Below, piece by piece: positions 45,771 to 55,952 of a stretch of 64,000 bases of DNA (positions within the stretch are counted from its first letter, which is position 1; each line of letters begins with the position of its first letter). A program made the translations under genes and the position numbers. Where the stretch lies: the NCBI GenBank assembly GCA_030760725.1, contig JASWHV010000019.1, forward strand, positions 33,111,944 to 33,175,943. The letters run 5' to 3'. Source of the DNA: Neostapfia colusana (taxonomy: Eukaryota > Streptophyta > Magnoliopsida > Poales > Poaceae). Below the pieces are notes generated by a model, which was given only the letters and a program-made list of their open reading frames with translations, ran no database searches and was not told where the DNA came from.

Positions 45771-47346
45771 AGAATTCTTGAACCACCGGAATGCTTCCCA
45801 ATGTTGCTCCTTCGATGTGATCCAACGTTGCCTTCTCGGTTGTTTGTTGGGCTGACTCAAACTCGATACGAGTACCGTGCACGTTTGTCAACTGCACACT
45901 CCTCTCAGCACATTGGATCACTCCGTTGTGCTTACTTAGTCAATCCATTCCGAGTATTATGTCGAGCCCTTGGGAATCCAAGACAATGAAGTTGGCAAGG
46001 AAGTCTACCCCCCTTATTTTAAGGTTTACTTTCGGACATACTATATTAGTCCTCATCTCTCCACCAGGAGAATTAGCCAACATAGTATATTTCAAGTGTG
46101 ATATGGGTACATTATACTTGGAAACATACTTGGATGATATGAATGAATGTGATGCTCTGGAATCAAATAAAATGGTGGCTGGGTTAGAGTTGGCAAAGAA
46201 CATACCAATCACGACGTCCTCAGCCTGTTGCGCTTCCTCAGCAGAAACATGGTTCACATTGCCGCAAGCGTAGTTCTGCTGTCCGCGGTTGCCTTGCTGT
46301 CCAGGACCTCTCCTCGGGCACTGGCTTGCGAAGCGTCCTGTTTCTCTGCATGCAAAGCATGCCTTGTTGCCCACGACAGCAGGTACGTTGGGGCGAGGGT
46401 TTTGAGCAGCGGCGCCCATGTTGGGACGAGGCACCGAAGGCAAAGGCACATGAGGTGCTTGTGCAACGGGTCGTTGCTGTGGTGGTTGGTTAGGGCGAAA
46501 CGGTCCATACTGTGGTACAGCTGGGGGCATGTACAGAGGGCGTACGTTGCTCCCTTGTGGCTGGTATGGCATCTTTCTTTTGCCCTCTTGCTCGATCTCT
46601 CGGATCTTGCTTTCAACCACTATGGCTTTGTCAACCAGCTCCTGGAAGCTCGCATAGTCATTGTTGAGGAGCTGAACTTGGATCTCATTGTTCAACCCTC
46701 TCATGAACAGGTACTGCTTCCTCTGGTCTGAGTTGACATCTTCAGGGGCATACCTTGAAAGCTGCGTGAACTTGTTGAGGTACTCATTCACGCTTTCCTT
46801 GCCCTGGCGGAGACCTTCGAACTCCTGCCTTTTGAGCATCATGACACCAGCAGGGATATAATGAGAGCGGAAACTCTCCTTGAACTCGGTCCAAGTAATA
46901 GCTTCCGGGTTGTCATGAGCGTTGCAATGGGCATCCCACCAGTCAGCGGCTGCTCCCATGAGTTGGTGCAATGTGAAGAGAACTTTCTCTCAGTCATTGC
47001 ACTGAACTATGGCAAGCTTCTTCTCCATGGACTTCAACCAGCCAGCGGCCTCCATGGGATCATTAGCTTGTGAGAAGGTGGGTGGTCGAGTCCTCATGAA
47101 TTCTCCCAGTCTGTTGTGAGCCGGTGGTTGTGGCGGTGGTGGCGGTGGTGCAGGAACGGGGTTGTTGTTGTTGGCCTGCAGCTGACAAAAAGTTTGGATC
47201 ATGGTTTGCATGAGCTGATTCTGCATGGCCATCAACAGTTCCAGGTTGTTTTCACCAGCTCCGAGGTTAATAGGAACTTCATCGTGGTCATCTGCTTGGT
47301 TGCCACGGACGTTCCTTCCTTGGCGGCCAGCGTTTCCTCTCACCAT
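45771..47346 (-). pseudogene. gag: Gag and protease of element D
   Basis: Starts MVRGNAGRQGRNVRGNQ at 47346, with a Pro-run (PAPPPPPPQPP), RLGEFMRTRPPTFSQANDP and WLKSMEKKLAIVQCND, then a TGA stop at 46987-46989. The same frame continues with MGAAADWWDAHCNAHDNPEA, WTEFKESFRSHYIPAGV and YLNKFTQLSRYAPEDV. The zinc knuckle (CFACRETGRFASQC) has Arg instead of His. The protease reads ILFDSRASHSFIS: Arg replaces the Gly of DSG. It ends at ILGMD* (45940), then VIQCAERSVQLTN until the deletion point. One stop plus these changes argue against a working product. Confidence 0.85.
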
Positions 47347-47615
47347 CTGTGAGAGAGAGTTGGATAGAATAGAGGTTAGAAGGTTAGATGAATCCCCCTA
47401 ACTAATGCATCAAGGTGGATGGACTTTATATCATCCTATATGAGGATGTGAACAAGTGTCGAAGCATCTCACATCTCTTTACTATGTGTGGATATGGACA
47501 ACGCTGAAACGTCCCACAACTCACACTAAGCACATAAGCATAAATAACCATCACAAAAGTTCAACCAATCCTATTCAAGCTTCTATTCAATGGGGGTCCT
47601 ATGGGGTTTTGGGGT
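47347..47615 (-). mobile_element. Leader of element D, proximal to gag
   Basis: Untranslated region between the gag Met and the PBS-like array; no feature beyond AT/GC-balanced unique sequence was seen. Confidence 0.6.
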
Positions 47616-47954
47616 GATGCCAATCTGTGTCTTCACCCAATATCAGGGTTGTTTGGGGTGATACTTGTGGTACCAATCTGTGATCAATCTGTGACTTCTA
47701 CCTAGGCTTGCGTCCTATGTCAAGGTGGTTTCAATGCCAATCTATGTATACTAGGCTTGCATCCTATGTCAGCATAGCTTCTAATACCAATCTGTGAACT
47801 GTACCAATCTATGATCTTATCTAGGTTTGTGACCTATAGTCAACCGTGGCTTCCATTGCCAATCTGTGACTAGGTGTGTGACCTTCGATCAACCGTGGCA
47901 GATTGATACCAATTTGTGTTTTCTATCTAGGCATGGGACCTACGATCAACGCGT
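47616..47954 (-). repeat. Array of PBS-like repeats in the leader of element D
   Basis: The plus strand shows (a)taccaat(c/t)tgtg-like motifs near 47617, 47671, 47685, 47734, 47784, 47802, 47855 and 47905, before the true PBS junction at 47955-47975. Several are followed by ctaggcttgc.tcctatgtcaa or gacctat.gtcaaccgtggc. On the element strand each reads CACAGATTGGTAT.., closely like the LTR-end/PBS junction CACAAATTGGTATCAGAGCC. Confidence 0.75.
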
Positions 47955-47967
47955 GGCTCTGATACCA
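47955..47967 (-). other. Primer-binding site of element D
   Basis: TGGTATCAGAGCC on the minus strand, three bases from the LTR (47971); iMet-tRNA type. Confidence 0.92.
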
Positions 47968-50159
47968 ATTTGTGAGACCCGCCCTGGAATCTATGGAAAA
48001 ACCAAGGAACCCAGAACTGATGCCTATGTGTGCCCAGGATGTTCATCACACATACACATATCATCCACAAACTGAATTCAGAATACAATACCATGAATGA
48101 ACAGGGTTTTATTACATAGTCTCATGAGTCTCAAACTCATGCTAGCAGCGGATGTCTTAATCTAGCAGCGGAAGTCTTTATTCTAGCAGCGGAAGTCTTC
48201 TAACTATTGCGGAAGCAAACTAAGCAGCAGCAGCTCCATCTCCTACTCCACAAGCAAGGTTGATGGTGTATCTCACGCCTAATACTCCACATGCTCTTCA
48301 AAGTACTCCTCTCCTGTTGCTGATGATGTATGATAATGCAAGGGTGAGTACATGACGTACTTAGCAAGTGCGGGAAGTATGATATGTAGCTTACCACAAG
48401 GTAGGTATAAAAAGGCTCATTGCAGAAAACAAGATTTATTTCTCAAAGCATGATAAAAACAGCAACTTAGCTTTAGATGAATGTAATCCCAACATGTATT
48501 TAAACATCAACATACCTCCATCATGTTTCATCACTTTCCATGTCTCAACCAGACATTTATCTTTCTCAACTTTTCTCAAGCTCATGAATACCATCTCGTA
48601 TTCACTACCATCTCATGAATACCATCTTGTATTCACTACCATTTCATCTCATATTCAATTCTGTCTCATACTGAGACCCAATCTCATTGCCGTGACTCAA
48701 CAGTCATGCAACCAATCTCATTACCCGGACACAACAGTCCCGAAAACCAAATCCAAAGACCAAACCATAACCAAACCAAATACCATCCAAACCATCCCAT
48801 CTAATCATGGGAGTTGTCCAGGCGCTCGTGACCGTAAGCTTGTCTATCATGATAGTTTTACACTCTGCAGAGGTGGCACCACTTTACCCCCAAGTTTGTG
48901 ATTTCGTCACCCGTCGGCGACTGCAGAACCTCCATTATACCAGTACACAACCGTCGGTGTATGGTCAAGAGATCACAAAATAGCCTTTACAAAGGGGCTA
49001 CTAGATATATGGACTCACTAAGGTTTCACCGGCAGGCTAGAATCTCCAATTCTCCCATCCACAGGCCCCCTCTTGTGCCATGCAGTTCCCAGGGCAGTCC
49101 CCACTCGACTCCCATTCCTCGCGCCTTCCACTGTCCATAACAATCTAGTAATTTACCTAATTAGTCAGCTAAGCCGCATCCATACTTGGCCTTGTGGTGG
49201 CACTGTATTCCTGGCATGTGCTCGCATGAACCGGTCCTTAGATCTATGGCAAGTAAACCACCATCTCATTCTACCTCGTCCACAAACCAAGGCTTGCCTA
49301 GATCTCCCTCCGATTCATGTTCATTAACAACACCAGTTTCTCATTGTTCTTACGAGTGCAGTTAGCTAGACACATCTATCTCGCTTCCCATAATCCTGTG
49401 GACTCGGCGAAGCATAAAAGCAAAAAAACCATACCCGACTCATTAACTTTCCTGGCGACAAGGGTGGTTAACAAAACTAGTAAACTCCTATCAAAGGGTT
49501 TCCCATCAAGTTGACTTGCATACACAGTTTTCGCAAACAAAACATTTTCCAAAACATGGGATCAATATGGTCAAGGAGCACTTGTCTTGTTCTTGCGACT
49601 TCTGTTGCTCAAATTCTTGTTATTGTAGTCCATCGTAGGTAGCTCCCTGAGCTTGTCCTTCTATTCGCGATCACGCACATACAAGATTCACAACAATCAA
49701 TTATCATGCACAAACTTTACTTTAAGATGCAATGATGCATATGCATGTGAATCCTATGATGCAGTTTGGTTTGTACATGTTCTTGCATGGCTTGCATGGG
49801 GTTTTACAATGAACAGAGGTGTATAGATCAAATGTGGATGTGGTGATGATCTTATCTCAAGATCTAGATCAAACCGATCAACACGTGATCTGTCCATGAA
49901 AGGCTTCTGTTTCGAAGGGATCGAGAGAACAGATGCAAAGAAAAACTGTGATCATGTCGTAAGGTGGTAATGGAGATCTACCTTACGTTCTTCGGGACCT
50001 TCCTCCTAGGACCGCAGATCGTCGGGGCTCTGATCGGCGGTCTCCGGCGACTGAATTCCGGCGAAGGTGATTAGTTCGACGAGTTGGGGGCTATGGCTCC
50101 AAGTCGTCAACTCGAGAGGTGGAAAAAAAGTTTGTGGTTGCGGCCAAAGGTTTTTAGTT

Positions 50160-50168
50160 CTATTTATA
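50160..50168 (-). promoter_or_regulatory. TATA box of element D 5' LTR
   Basis: TATAAATAG on the minus strand; this copy would drive the element transcript. Confidence 0.7.
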
Positions 50169-50369
50169 AGAGGAAAGCGAAGAGTCCTACTCTGATCGGA
50201 ATTCGAATAAGAGTCCTATTTCATTTGTGTTTGAATCTTAACAACTTATCTCTAATCGATTTGGTGCGGAAACAATGCAGAAATCGTGTCGGTTTCCTCA
50301 GTACCAGGGATTCCCATGCGTACAGAAGAAAAACCGCTTTGAATCTCGTTACCCTCGCGGTGATGAGCT

Positions 50370-51190
50370 CCGGAAGCTCCACGTGTCCAGCGGGCGCCTA
50401 GTTTCCCTTTTCCGCAGAGACGAGCTTCGGTTGTGCCTCGTGTCAGGCGGGCGGGACCTCCACTCTCCTCGGAGGCGAGCTCCGCGTGCGCCACATGTCC
50501 TAGCGGGTCGGGAACTCCCCTCTATCCAAAGACGAGCTCCGCGTACGCCACGTGTCGGTGCCGGACCTCCCCTCTCTTCGGAGGTGGCTCTAAGCGTGCC
50601 ATGTGTCAATTCTGGACCTCCCTCTCTTCATAGGTGAGCTCCGTGAGTGCCATGTGTCAGTTCTGGACCTCCCTCTCTTCGGAGGTGAGTTCCGTGAGTG
50701 CCACGTGTCATGCAGTGTTGAATCTTCCTTTCTCCTCAGAGACGAGCTCCGAGGTTGACATGTGTTGAACAGTTTTGGACCTCCCGGAGGTGAGCTCCGG
50801 AGGTGACACGTGTCCAGTAGTGTCGGACCTCCCGGGGTGAGCTTCGGAGGTGACACGTGTCCAGTAGTGTCGGACCTCCCAGAGGTGAGCTCCGGGAGCG
50901 ACACGTGTCCCGCGGGTCAGACCTCTCGGAGGTGAGCTCTGAGAGCGACACATGTCCCGCGCGGCTGGACCTTTCTCTCTGCAGTGACTAGCTCCGCAGC
51001 TGTCACGTATCCTGCGGGACTGGCCTCGCTTCTCCGCAGAGGCTAGCTTCGGGGTAACACGTTTCCCACGGGGGTCGGACCTCTCCCCATTTTCAGGGAC
51101 GAGCCCCGAGCCTGCCACGTAGCCAATTTAGCGGCGGACCTCTCCCCCTTTTGCGGGGATGAGCTCCGAAGGCGCCACGTGGCCAGCGGG
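50370..51190 (-). repeat. G-box/ABRE-like array, 5' LTR copy
   Basis: Same layout as 44530-45350. Several units have CACATG or CATGTG in place of CACGTG, as expected for loss of methylated CpG. Confidence 0.85.
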
Positions 51191-51338
51191 CCGCGGGAAA
51201 TGTCTACGGCGCTCTAGGCGAACTGGAATTGGCTCTTTTCGGCTATCTTTTTTATTTCTTCTCTGTTTCTACTTATTTCAAAATGTTTCTCTACATGAAA
51301 TATGAATGCATGCAGATTACAAAATTGAGGTTGTCACC

Positions 51339-51343
51339 ATTCC
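51339..51343. repeat. Right TSD ATTCC of gypsy element D
   Basis: Partner of 42104-42108. Confidence 0.9.
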
Positions 51344-52834
51344 TCTTCATTATCTCCCACATTCTCAACCCCAACAATATTTTGCTTTTACAACTACGTG
51401 CATCTTCTCAGTTCCTGAATCATGTACATAAAAAACTTGTAGAACACAATCGGCGAGAACCCACGGGTCATCTTTATAACCCACTTTGTTCAAGTCTACA
51501 AGTGTCAGCCCGTAGTTGTCCACTTTCACACCATCAGGATGTTTGACCCATTGGCACTTAAACACGGGCATTTGCATTCTTTCGCCATAATTGAGTTTCC
51601 ATATTTCCTCTATGAACCCTAAGCTTGTGGTCTTCTTCCCTTGTGGATCATAAGCCTCTATACGAACACCACTATTTTGTGCAACACTCTTACCGTCTTT
51701 TTCCTTACTGTAAAATGTGTAACCATTGATGTCATATGCTTGCCATGATGTCACCAAAGCAGATGGGCCAGAAGCTAACTTCTTCACTGGTGCCTCTTCT
51801 GAAGAGTCTCAATGGTATATTTTTGGTTATTTACCATTCAGTGAAACATCTTCTGTGCTCTTTCATGATCCAGTCCTCTCTGCGGCCTTGGTTTTTTCTG
51901 CCAAGCTTAATTCCGTGTTCCTCGATGTACGACTCAGCTATTGCGAGCTGTTGTAGTACACCAAAATGTGCACAGTGTACTAATTTGTAATCCCGAACAA
52001 TAAAAGTTTTCTTACCCACTTTGCCTCTCCCACGTAGTCTACCCAAATGTACTGGTATGCACACCTATCCACCTTCCATCTTTGATGTAATTAGTGCAAC
52101 CCTCAATCACTTCTTTAGTAGTGTATCCTTCCATAGTTGAACCTCTGGGTGAGCACGGTTCCGCACATAACCTTTTAATACTCCTAAATATCTCTCCAAT
52201 GGAAACATATGATGTAAATATAGTGGTCTCAATGCTTTTATCTGACCAACAAGATGTATGATTAGGTGTACATGTATATCAAAAAAGGATGATGGGAAAC
52301 ACATCTCAAGCTTGCACATAGTCTCGACGATGTACGTTTTCAAATAGTCTAAGTCTTCACAGGTTATCACCTTTTGCGATATACATTTAAGAAGTAACAC
52401 AAATGTGTGATGACAACTTTTACATGCTCAGATTTGATGACCCTTATTACAATGGCAAGGAACACTGTCATCATCATGTGACAGTCGTGAGAATTATAGT
52501 CGAATAAAGACAAGACTTTCATCGAGACTAGTGGATATTGGATGAGAAACTCGTGGGCACTCTGATCCCACGCAAGCATTCGCAAATTGCCTTTTTCTCC
52601 TGTAGTGTCAAGTTGTAGCTGGCTGGGGGAAGGTATTGCTTCCCGTTGACCTTTTTCTACCGGGTGAAGCTTTGGTCTCATATCAAGATTTACTAGGTCC
52701 ATAAGTGAAAAAATCAATTGTTTCTTGAAAGCTGTGTTAGTTGTATCACATGAAAATGTAGTTTTCTTTCTCTTTGTTCCTTTACATATTTTGCCCTTAC
52801 CGAAAGCAACCTGAATGTTACGCTTTCGTGCCAT
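51344..52834 (-). pseudogene. CACTA TNP2-type transposase, C-terminal half
   Basis: Minus-strand order: DLVNLDMRPKLHPVEKG; then SHDCHMMMTVFLAIVIRVIK; then the DUF4218-like part (CFPSSFFDIHVHLIIHLVGQ, FPLERYLGVLKGYVRNRAHP); then GRLRGRGKVGKKTFIVRDYK and MKEHRRCFTEW; then a DUF4216-like part (SGVRIEAYDPQGKK, VFKCQWVKHPDGVKVDNYGL, YKDDPWVLADCVLQVFYVHD). These are the C-terminal landmarks of plant CACTA TNP2 proteins. Stops and frameshifts lie between them. The catalytic N-terminal part is not visible to the right, so it is truncated. The tail continues at 42103. Confidence 0.85.
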
Positions 52835-53318
52835 CAGAAAGTTGTTATATTCTTAATTAGAATCGACATTGACAATACTCAAATTTTTGGTAAAAGTTCC
52901 AGATACAAACCGGTTTAGATAACAATTATATCAGTATTAGTTTTAAAAAGGAACCAGTACTTATATTTATCAGACTTTCTCTATCGGTTCCGGATACTAA
53001 CCGGTACAGCCTATAAAGACTGCAAATGTCAGTCTTGTTTGTACCGCTAGAAATGAGTCCCGGATACGTACGTAGAATGAGTATTTCAGACTGGTGGGGT
53101 AACTGGGGCAACATAGCCCGTGCCCGATATGCTGGATCGCTAAGTCATAGTATTCACTACTAGCATACCCATATGTATACTATTAGGCTATGCATATGTA
53201 TACTAGAAGCACATTAGGAACAGACCCTTATCTTAGCCTAACTCTCACTAGGACTATCTTATTTTTAGAGTAGATTGCTTCAGTGTGTGTCACACTACCC
53301 TTTGATATTCTTGAATCC
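52835..53318. other. CACTA subterminal-like region and unique flank
   Basis: Contains short repeats around CGGTTCCGGATACTAACCGG and AAACCGGTTTAG (52908-53050), typical of CACTA subterminal DNA. No TAGTG end was found. The rest, to the hAT TSD, is unassigned. Confidence 0.45.
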
Positions 53319-53326
53319 ATCCTACT
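53319..53326. repeat. Left 8-bp TSD ATCCTACT of hAT element
   Basis: Identical to 54075-54082. Confidence 0.95.
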
Positions 53327-54074
53327 TAGGGGTGAAATGTGGATGGAAGATTCCCGGATAATACGATACCATTTTCAAAAAAAATTGAACCATTTCTGTC
53401 TTTATCGGAATTGTATGGAAATTGGTCGGAATATGGAAACGGAAATTCGGAAATCGGAACCGAAACAATTTGGGCAGATTTCCGACCGAATAATTGGAAT
53501 TTCGTATTTATTCAGAAATTTCCGAACAATTTCCATTTCAATTCTGAAACAGCAACGGGCCTTGGCCCGATGCTTAATGGGCCAAGACGTCGAGAGCCTG
53601 AGACTGAAGCATCTCTATGTCAGGCGTTAGTGACAAGGTGAGGAGCAGCCAAACAGTAGAGCACTGAACCCTAACCTAATCCCATCGCGCTTGCGCCGCC
53701 CGGAGCCCTGTCGCCAGGTTGCCCCGGCCGCGGCAAGGCTTCCGATGACCGACGCGCTTGCCTAGTTGCCTTCGGTCAGCCGCCCCTCGCCGCTCTGGTC
53801 GCTTTTACAGTCTCCGGCCGTCGCCTCCTTTCATGGTCGAAGTTATCATCATTTTAAATAATGATGACAATACTTTGGCCTTTGGTTGTTGTTTCTAAAA
53901 AAATTGAAACCATTCCGATATCGACAAGTTTTAGTTCTGATATATCCGTTTCCGATATTTCCAAAATTCTCAATATCATATCCGTTTTTGATGGTACCAT
54001 TTTGATTTCGTTTCAAAAAATTATATATGAAAATGAAAATTATTTAACTATTTTTCCGACCGTTTTTACCCCTA
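53327..54074. mobile_element. Non-autonomous hAT (Ac/Ds-like) element, 748 bp
   Basis: Ends TAGGGGTGAAA... and ...TTTTTACCCCTA form imperfect 11-bp inverted repeats, and the 8-bp TSD is typical of hAT. The subterminal ttccgaccgtttttacccc and repeated gga/tccg motifs resemble Ds ends. A GC-rich core (about 53540-53840, with gccgcccggagccctgtcg) differs from the AT-rich arms and may be captured host DNA. No transposase is encoded. Confidence 0.9.
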
Positions 54075-54082
54075 ATCCTACT
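54075..54082. repeat. Right 8-bp TSD ATCCTACT of hAT element
   Basis: Partner of 53319-53326. Confidence 0.95.
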
Positions 54083-54351
54083 TTGTTCCACACTAGAACA
54101 CCCTATTCTATCCATAATCTTGTCAAACTTCACCTTCCTTTGAGAAATACGATACCCTACAGGATACTCTTGGGTGAAATGCGACAACGGTATTTTCCGT
54201 GCTCTTGTGGAACTCATCTTGCTTTTGCCCTAGGTTAGCCTATTTGTCACAAGCATTGCTGGTATCCATTGCCAGCATGATCTGTCGACATTAGAACCAA
54301 CAATCACCATCTCAATTATCACTAACTAAGTTTTGTTGTGCCCTTCTGATA
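54083..54351. other. Unassigned flank between hAT and LINE scrap
   Basis: No domain, terminus or repeat recognised. Confidence 0.3.
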
Positions 54352-54484
54352 TGTAGAAGAGCATTGGAAATTCATATCTCGAAGGGACCTCTCCAGGCCA
54401 AACATCTTCCCAAAATAGAGTTTGATCCCCATTCCCTACATCCATTGATACCCCCTTCAAAAGGTTGTATTTAACCTTTATTTC
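54352..54484 (-). pseudogene. L1-type LINE fragment (region before zf-RVT)
   Basis: The minus strand reads VKYNLLKGVSMDVGNGDQTL then FWEDVWPGEVPSRYEFPMLF, ending YISEGHNKT*. The pattern GNG..T.FW.D.W.G..P....FP.L is typical of the C-terminal part of plant non-LTR retrotransposon ORF2, just before the zf-RVT domain. Only about 45 codons remain. Confidence 0.65.
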
Positions 54485-54689
54485 AAAATTGAACTAATCA
54501 GCATCAAATAATTCAAAACGAACGGAGTAGTATTCTTCTCGAGAATTGGGTGTTGGACTTAATCTATCTCTAGTGGCCAGATCATAGGATCTGATCAATG
54601 GTTAATGAATGTTTGCATCGGATTAGCAGAACTAAGGAGGATTAGAGGAGAGACTGGTAGCATACCTTTTGGGTAGAAGAGGACAACGA
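54485..54689. other. Unassigned sequence
   Basis: No coding, repeat or terminus seen. Confidence 0.3.
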
Positions 54690-54933
54690 GCTGGAGGTGA
54701 CAGCGATGGTGGTTGTAGGCGACGGTGATGGTGGTGGTGCTGGAGCTTGATGTAGGTTAGCCACCACTTGAGTCAAATTCTGGATGAGCTAATTTTGGTT
54801 GTTGAGAATTTGGTGAATTGGATCAGCCCCTCCTCTGCGACCACCCCTGCCTTGCCCTCCAGGAATGAGAGGGTTGGCAGCCTCATTGTTGTCGTTGTGG
54901 TTGGCACCACGGCCTCTTTCTCTTCCCGCCATC
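54690..54933 (-). pseudogene. Second copy of the element-E gag N-terminus
   Basis: Minus-strand frame close to the start of gag at 60350: MAGRERGRGANHNDNNEAAN, then GGRRGGADPIHQILNN, a stop, and LIQNLTQVVANLHQAPAP. It diverges after the Pro-run into PSPTTTIAVTSSS. Truncated at about 80 codons. Confidence 0.8.
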
Positions 54934-55200
54934 TATCATGATTTACCAAATATCAACTTAATCATTACGTATTAACTTCCCATGTAGCTTGCACAAATTT
55001 AAACTTTTGGAACATTAGAGATTTAGACAACTCAGAAAATTTCACACAACCCTCAATCACCATGTCTCATACGAAAGCAAATGCAAACTATTCATCACAA
55101 TGTCTCACACAAAAGCAAATGCAAGCATAAAGACGAGGTTGTGGACAAGTGCCCATGGCTGCCACAACTCACGTCACACACCAAACATTAATAAGCAAAT
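54934..55200 (-). mobile_element. Leader copy belonging to the truncated gag
   Basis: 54935-55083 matches 60352-60487 closely (atgatttaccaaatatcaac, cccatgtagcttgca). Beyond that point the right-hand copy is interrupted by LTR F, so this copy shows the uninterrupted leader. Confidence 0.75.
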
Positions 55201-55560
55201 AAATAGGTTCTTGACGCAACTACTCGATGAAATGCTAGGTTAAGGGAAATGACTCTAAATGACTCGCATCACTGTGCTGGCTCATCGGGGTCTTCATCTT
55301 CACTGCGGTTGCCCCTCGACTCAGCTCTAGGTGGGGAAACGTCCGGTGGAGAAGTGCGACGACGCTTGTTCGCCCTGCGGTCTGGGGAACCAGGTGTCTA
55401 GGGGTCATTCTCTGAAACATACAGCTCGTTCTGATCTCCCCTTTCCATCGCTCTCAAGCAAGCACGAAGTGTAGCCTCAGTCTTCTTCAGGGTGTCATGG
55501 ACATCCTGAAGCTCCTGCTGGAAGCTGTGCTGAGCACAGCTGCATCCTCCAAGGTTGAGA
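55201..55560 (-). pseudogene. Coding-like fragment: coiled coil, basic patch, acidic tail
   Basis: The minus-strand frame reads FQQELQDVHDTLKKTEATLR, then ACLRAMERGDQNELYVSEND, a stop, then TPGSPDRRANKRRRTSPPDV and RGNRSEDEDPDEPAQ with a final stop. The first part has heptad-like hydrophobic spacing, the KRRR patch could be a nuclear signal, and the end is acidic. I do not recognise it. It lies between the leader and the LTR start, so it may be an extra retroelement ORF or a captured gene scrap. Confidence 0.4.
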
Positions 55561-55905
55561 TCGTGCTGGAGTGCATGGGGCCTAAGATCGTGGGCGCTTG
55601 CGTGGTGTTCAGAGACGTTGGGCGCGCGGCTTTCGGTTATAGGAGAAAGAGGGCGGCGGTTGGAGGGGGGATGAAGAAACTGACGTGTGGGCCATGGCTG
55701 TAAGCGAGTGGGAAGAGAGGGGGTGCTGGGCTGAATGGGCTGCTCGGGTGGATTTAGGCCCAGTAGCCAGTTTTTCTTTTTCTTTTCATTTTCTTTTCTG
55801 TTTCTCCACTTCAAATTTGAAGTCCACTTCAAATTTTCAATCCTTTTCAACATGCAGTACGTCCATTTAATTGGAATTCCACTTTACAAATCTTGGGATG
55901 TTACA
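55561..55905 (-). mobile_element. Start (U3) of element E 3' LTR, truncated
   Basis: On the minus strand it begins TGTAACATCCC right after the PPT and shows a U3 layout like LTR F (ggacgtactgcatg, purine-rich AAAGAAAAAG run, GGCCCA repeats, CACACGTCAG). No LTR end or PBS can be placed before the leader copy at 55200, so most of the LTR is missing or replaced. Confidence 0.6.
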
Positions 55906-55919
55906 ACTCTACCCCACTT
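55906..55919 (-). other. Polypurine tract of element E
   Basis: AAGTGGGGTAGAGT on the minus strand before the LTR start. Confidence 0.75.
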
Positions 55920-55952
55920 AAATGAAATCTCGTCCTCGAGATTTGGTGACTC

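Larger units (their letters stand above)
42109..51338 (-). mobile_element. Non-autonomous Ty3/gypsy element D, both LTRs present
   Basis: A 9.23-kb unit with TSD ATTCC, two LTRs (3388 and 3368 bp), PBS, leader, gag, protease fragment, chromodomain end and PPT, all in minus-strand order. RT, RNase H and the integrase core are missing through an internal deletion near 45770. The first ~155 aligned bases of the two LTRs show about nine mismatches by eye, so it is not a very recent insertion. It would need pol in trans. Confidence 0.9.
47971..51338 (-). mobile_element. 5' LTR of gypsy element D
   Basis: Aligns with 42109-45496 throughout; the terminal CA is now CC on the minus-start side (plus ...GTCACC). 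It carries the same TATA box (50160-50168) and a G-box array (about 50370-51190) in which only seven units keep exact CACGTG. Confidence 0.92.

Noticed and set aside
53149..53157. ttCACTACTAG as a CACTA terminus
   Set aside because: Orientation and position do not fit the minus-strand TNP2 remnant, no partner end or TSD was found, and no subterminal repeat follows.
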